DNA from: JBBDRX01 sp040905245
GTDB taxonomy: Bacteria; Bacteroidota; Rhodothermia; Balneolales; Balneolaceae
NCBI GenBank assembly: GCA_040905245.1
Contig: JBBDRX010000090.1
Coordinates: 1-23,787 of the forward strand
Direction of reading: 5' to 3'
Length of the DNA: 23,787 nucleotides
Shown: positions 23,123-23,787 of the stretch, in pieces
Layout of the letters: each line of letters begins with the position of its first letter
How positions within the stretch are numbered: position 1 is the stretch's first letter
The notes under the pieces: model-generated
Told to the model about the DNA's origin: nothing
The model's input: the letters and a program-made list of their open reading frames with translations, nothing else
Database searches by the model: none
Made by a program: the position numbers and the translations under genes

Positions 23123-23787
23123 ATGAAGGTAATCAATCAAATGAGAAGAGAGATATTTGCAGGATTGGCAGCTATTCTGTTACTCCTTGTAGCGTGCAGC
23201 GGAGAGGAGAGTCTGGGCCCCGATACTGACAACTTTGACCGCCGGGCTATGCTCGTACATTGGGCGGATGAGATCATTGTACCTTCGTTTTCTGCATTTG
23301 CAGAACAGACAGCCAGCCTGGAGAGCGCGGCCGGTGAGTTTGTGGACGATCCCTCCGTGACGACGCTTGCCGGCGTACGGGAAGCCTGGGAGGAGGCCTA
23401 TATCGGATTTCAGTGGGTCTCCATGTTCGAAATAGGCCCAGCTATGGAGGTTGGTGGTGGAACGGGATCCACATTTCGGGATTTCCTGAACCTCTATCCA
23501 ACCGATACGGCCGAAACAGACGATTCGGACGATTCGGATATTGAATTTGTAGTCGGGGAGGGCTCCTGGAACCTGGAGCTGCCCTCTATGAGAGACCATC
23601 AGGGGTTTCCGGCGCTGGACTATCTGCTCTACGGACTGGCCGATTCAGACGAGGAGCTGCTGGCAATCTACCTGTCCGGGTCGAACGCCGACGACTGGAA
23701 GGCATACCTAAATGACCTGGCATTCAGAATCCATCAGCTTGCGTCCACTGTCCGGGACGGGTGGACGGACGGATACCGTGACCAGTT
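23123..23787 (+). CDS. Imelysin-family (peptidase M75-like) lipoprotein, 3' end outside window
   Basis: The frame is open from the ATG at 23123 to the right edge, giving the first 221 residues. A second ATG at 23141 is also possible. The lipobox is ILLLLVAC (C25). The first imelysin helical repeat is recognisable: MLVHWADEIIVPSFSAFAEQ (43-62), LAGVREAWEEAYIGFQWVSM and the block HQGFPALDYLLYG (159-171). The family's GxHxxE motif appears here as GFPALD, with His to Pro and Glu to Asp. Known imelysins (IrpA, ICMP, Algp7/EfeO-like) are metal-regulated surface or periplasmic proteins tied to iron uptake; peptidase activity is doubtful. It is co-operonic with the DUF4856 gene. Confidence 0.92.
   Translation, partial: MKVINQMRREIFAGLAAILLLLVACSGEESLGPDTDNFDRRAMLVHWADEIIVPSFSAFAEQTASLESAAGEFVDDPSVTTLAGVREAWEEAYIGFQWVSMFEIGPAMEVGGGTGSTFRDFLNLYPTDTAETDDSDDSDIEFVVGEGSWNLELPSMRDHQGFPALDYLLYGLADSDEELLAIYLSGSNADDWKAYLNDLAFRIHQLASTVRDGWTDGYRDQ

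Noticed and set aside
23519..23539. Short GACGATTCG tandem repeat in the imelysin gene
   Set aside because: Two in-frame copies encoding an acidic DDSDDSD loop; simple low-complexity coding sequence, not a mobile or regulatory repeat.
23180..23599. 139-codon minus-strand open frame near the right edge
   Set aside because: It is antisense to the imelysin gene, whose lipobox and helical repeat are recognisable on the plus strand.
1..23787. CRISPR array, tRNA/rRNA, insertion sequence or phage module
   Set aside because: No regularly spaced repeats, no cloverleaf-like or rRNA sequence, no transposase or integrase motifs were found on either strand.

Overview
This 23.8 kb window looks like ordinary chromosome of a Bacteroidota-like bacterium, most plausibly of the Balneolota/Rhodothermota group. 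That assignment is inferred from gene content: a DUF349 repeat protein, folP next to the diadenylate cyclase cdaA, EttA-type ABC-F, DUF4168, DUF4856-imelysin lipoproteins, few Shine-Dalgarno sites and many acidic secreted proteins. No rRNA, tRNA, CRISPR array, insertion sequence or phage gene was seen.

Layout. (1) 1-2636: the 3' end of an MscS-type mechanosensitive channel, then a large coiled-coil DUF349 protein. (2) 2782-8300: a small exported beta-rich protein on the minus strand, then the complete de novo NAD pathway. nadB lies tail-to-tail (34 bp overlap) with a NifS/IscS-type cysteine desulfurase, which is divergent from nadC-nadA. The set is self-consistent: NadB makes iminoaspartate, NadA (an Fe-S enzyme that needs sulfur from a desulfurase) makes quinolinate, and NadC makes nicotinate mononucleotide. 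(3) 8432-12456: a promoter and terminator-like leader, then a co-directional run of 7Fe ferredoxin, folP, cdaA (broken by a -1 frameshift), a PAS-only protein and sufE. (4) 12553-13486: a TetR regulator and a cold-shock protein, convergent on a shared bidirectional terminator. (5) 13487-16617: a structured divergent region with a perfect 11-bp dyad, then ettA directly abutting a gene that joins a beta-rich, outer-membrane-like domain to an M23 (LytM) peptidase. (6) 16642-18921: a minus-strand lipoprotein with two bacterial Ig-like/InlB-type repeats and an HEXXH...E gluzincin-type site. (7) 19064-21557: a DUF4168 secreted protein, a TatA-like protein and, on the minus strand, a cytosolic PAS-PAS-HisKA_2 histidine kinase. 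(8) 21558-23787: a tandem dyad operator/promoter driving two lipoproteins, DUF4856 and an imelysin-family protein (truncated by the window end), probably a metal-responsive uptake locus.

Points most worth following up: the cdaA frameshift, the tandem operator before the DUF4856-imelysin pair, the barrel-like/LytM fusion, the gluzincin-like lipoprotein, and the two structured leaders before fdx and csp. No clearly new defence or mobile system was found.
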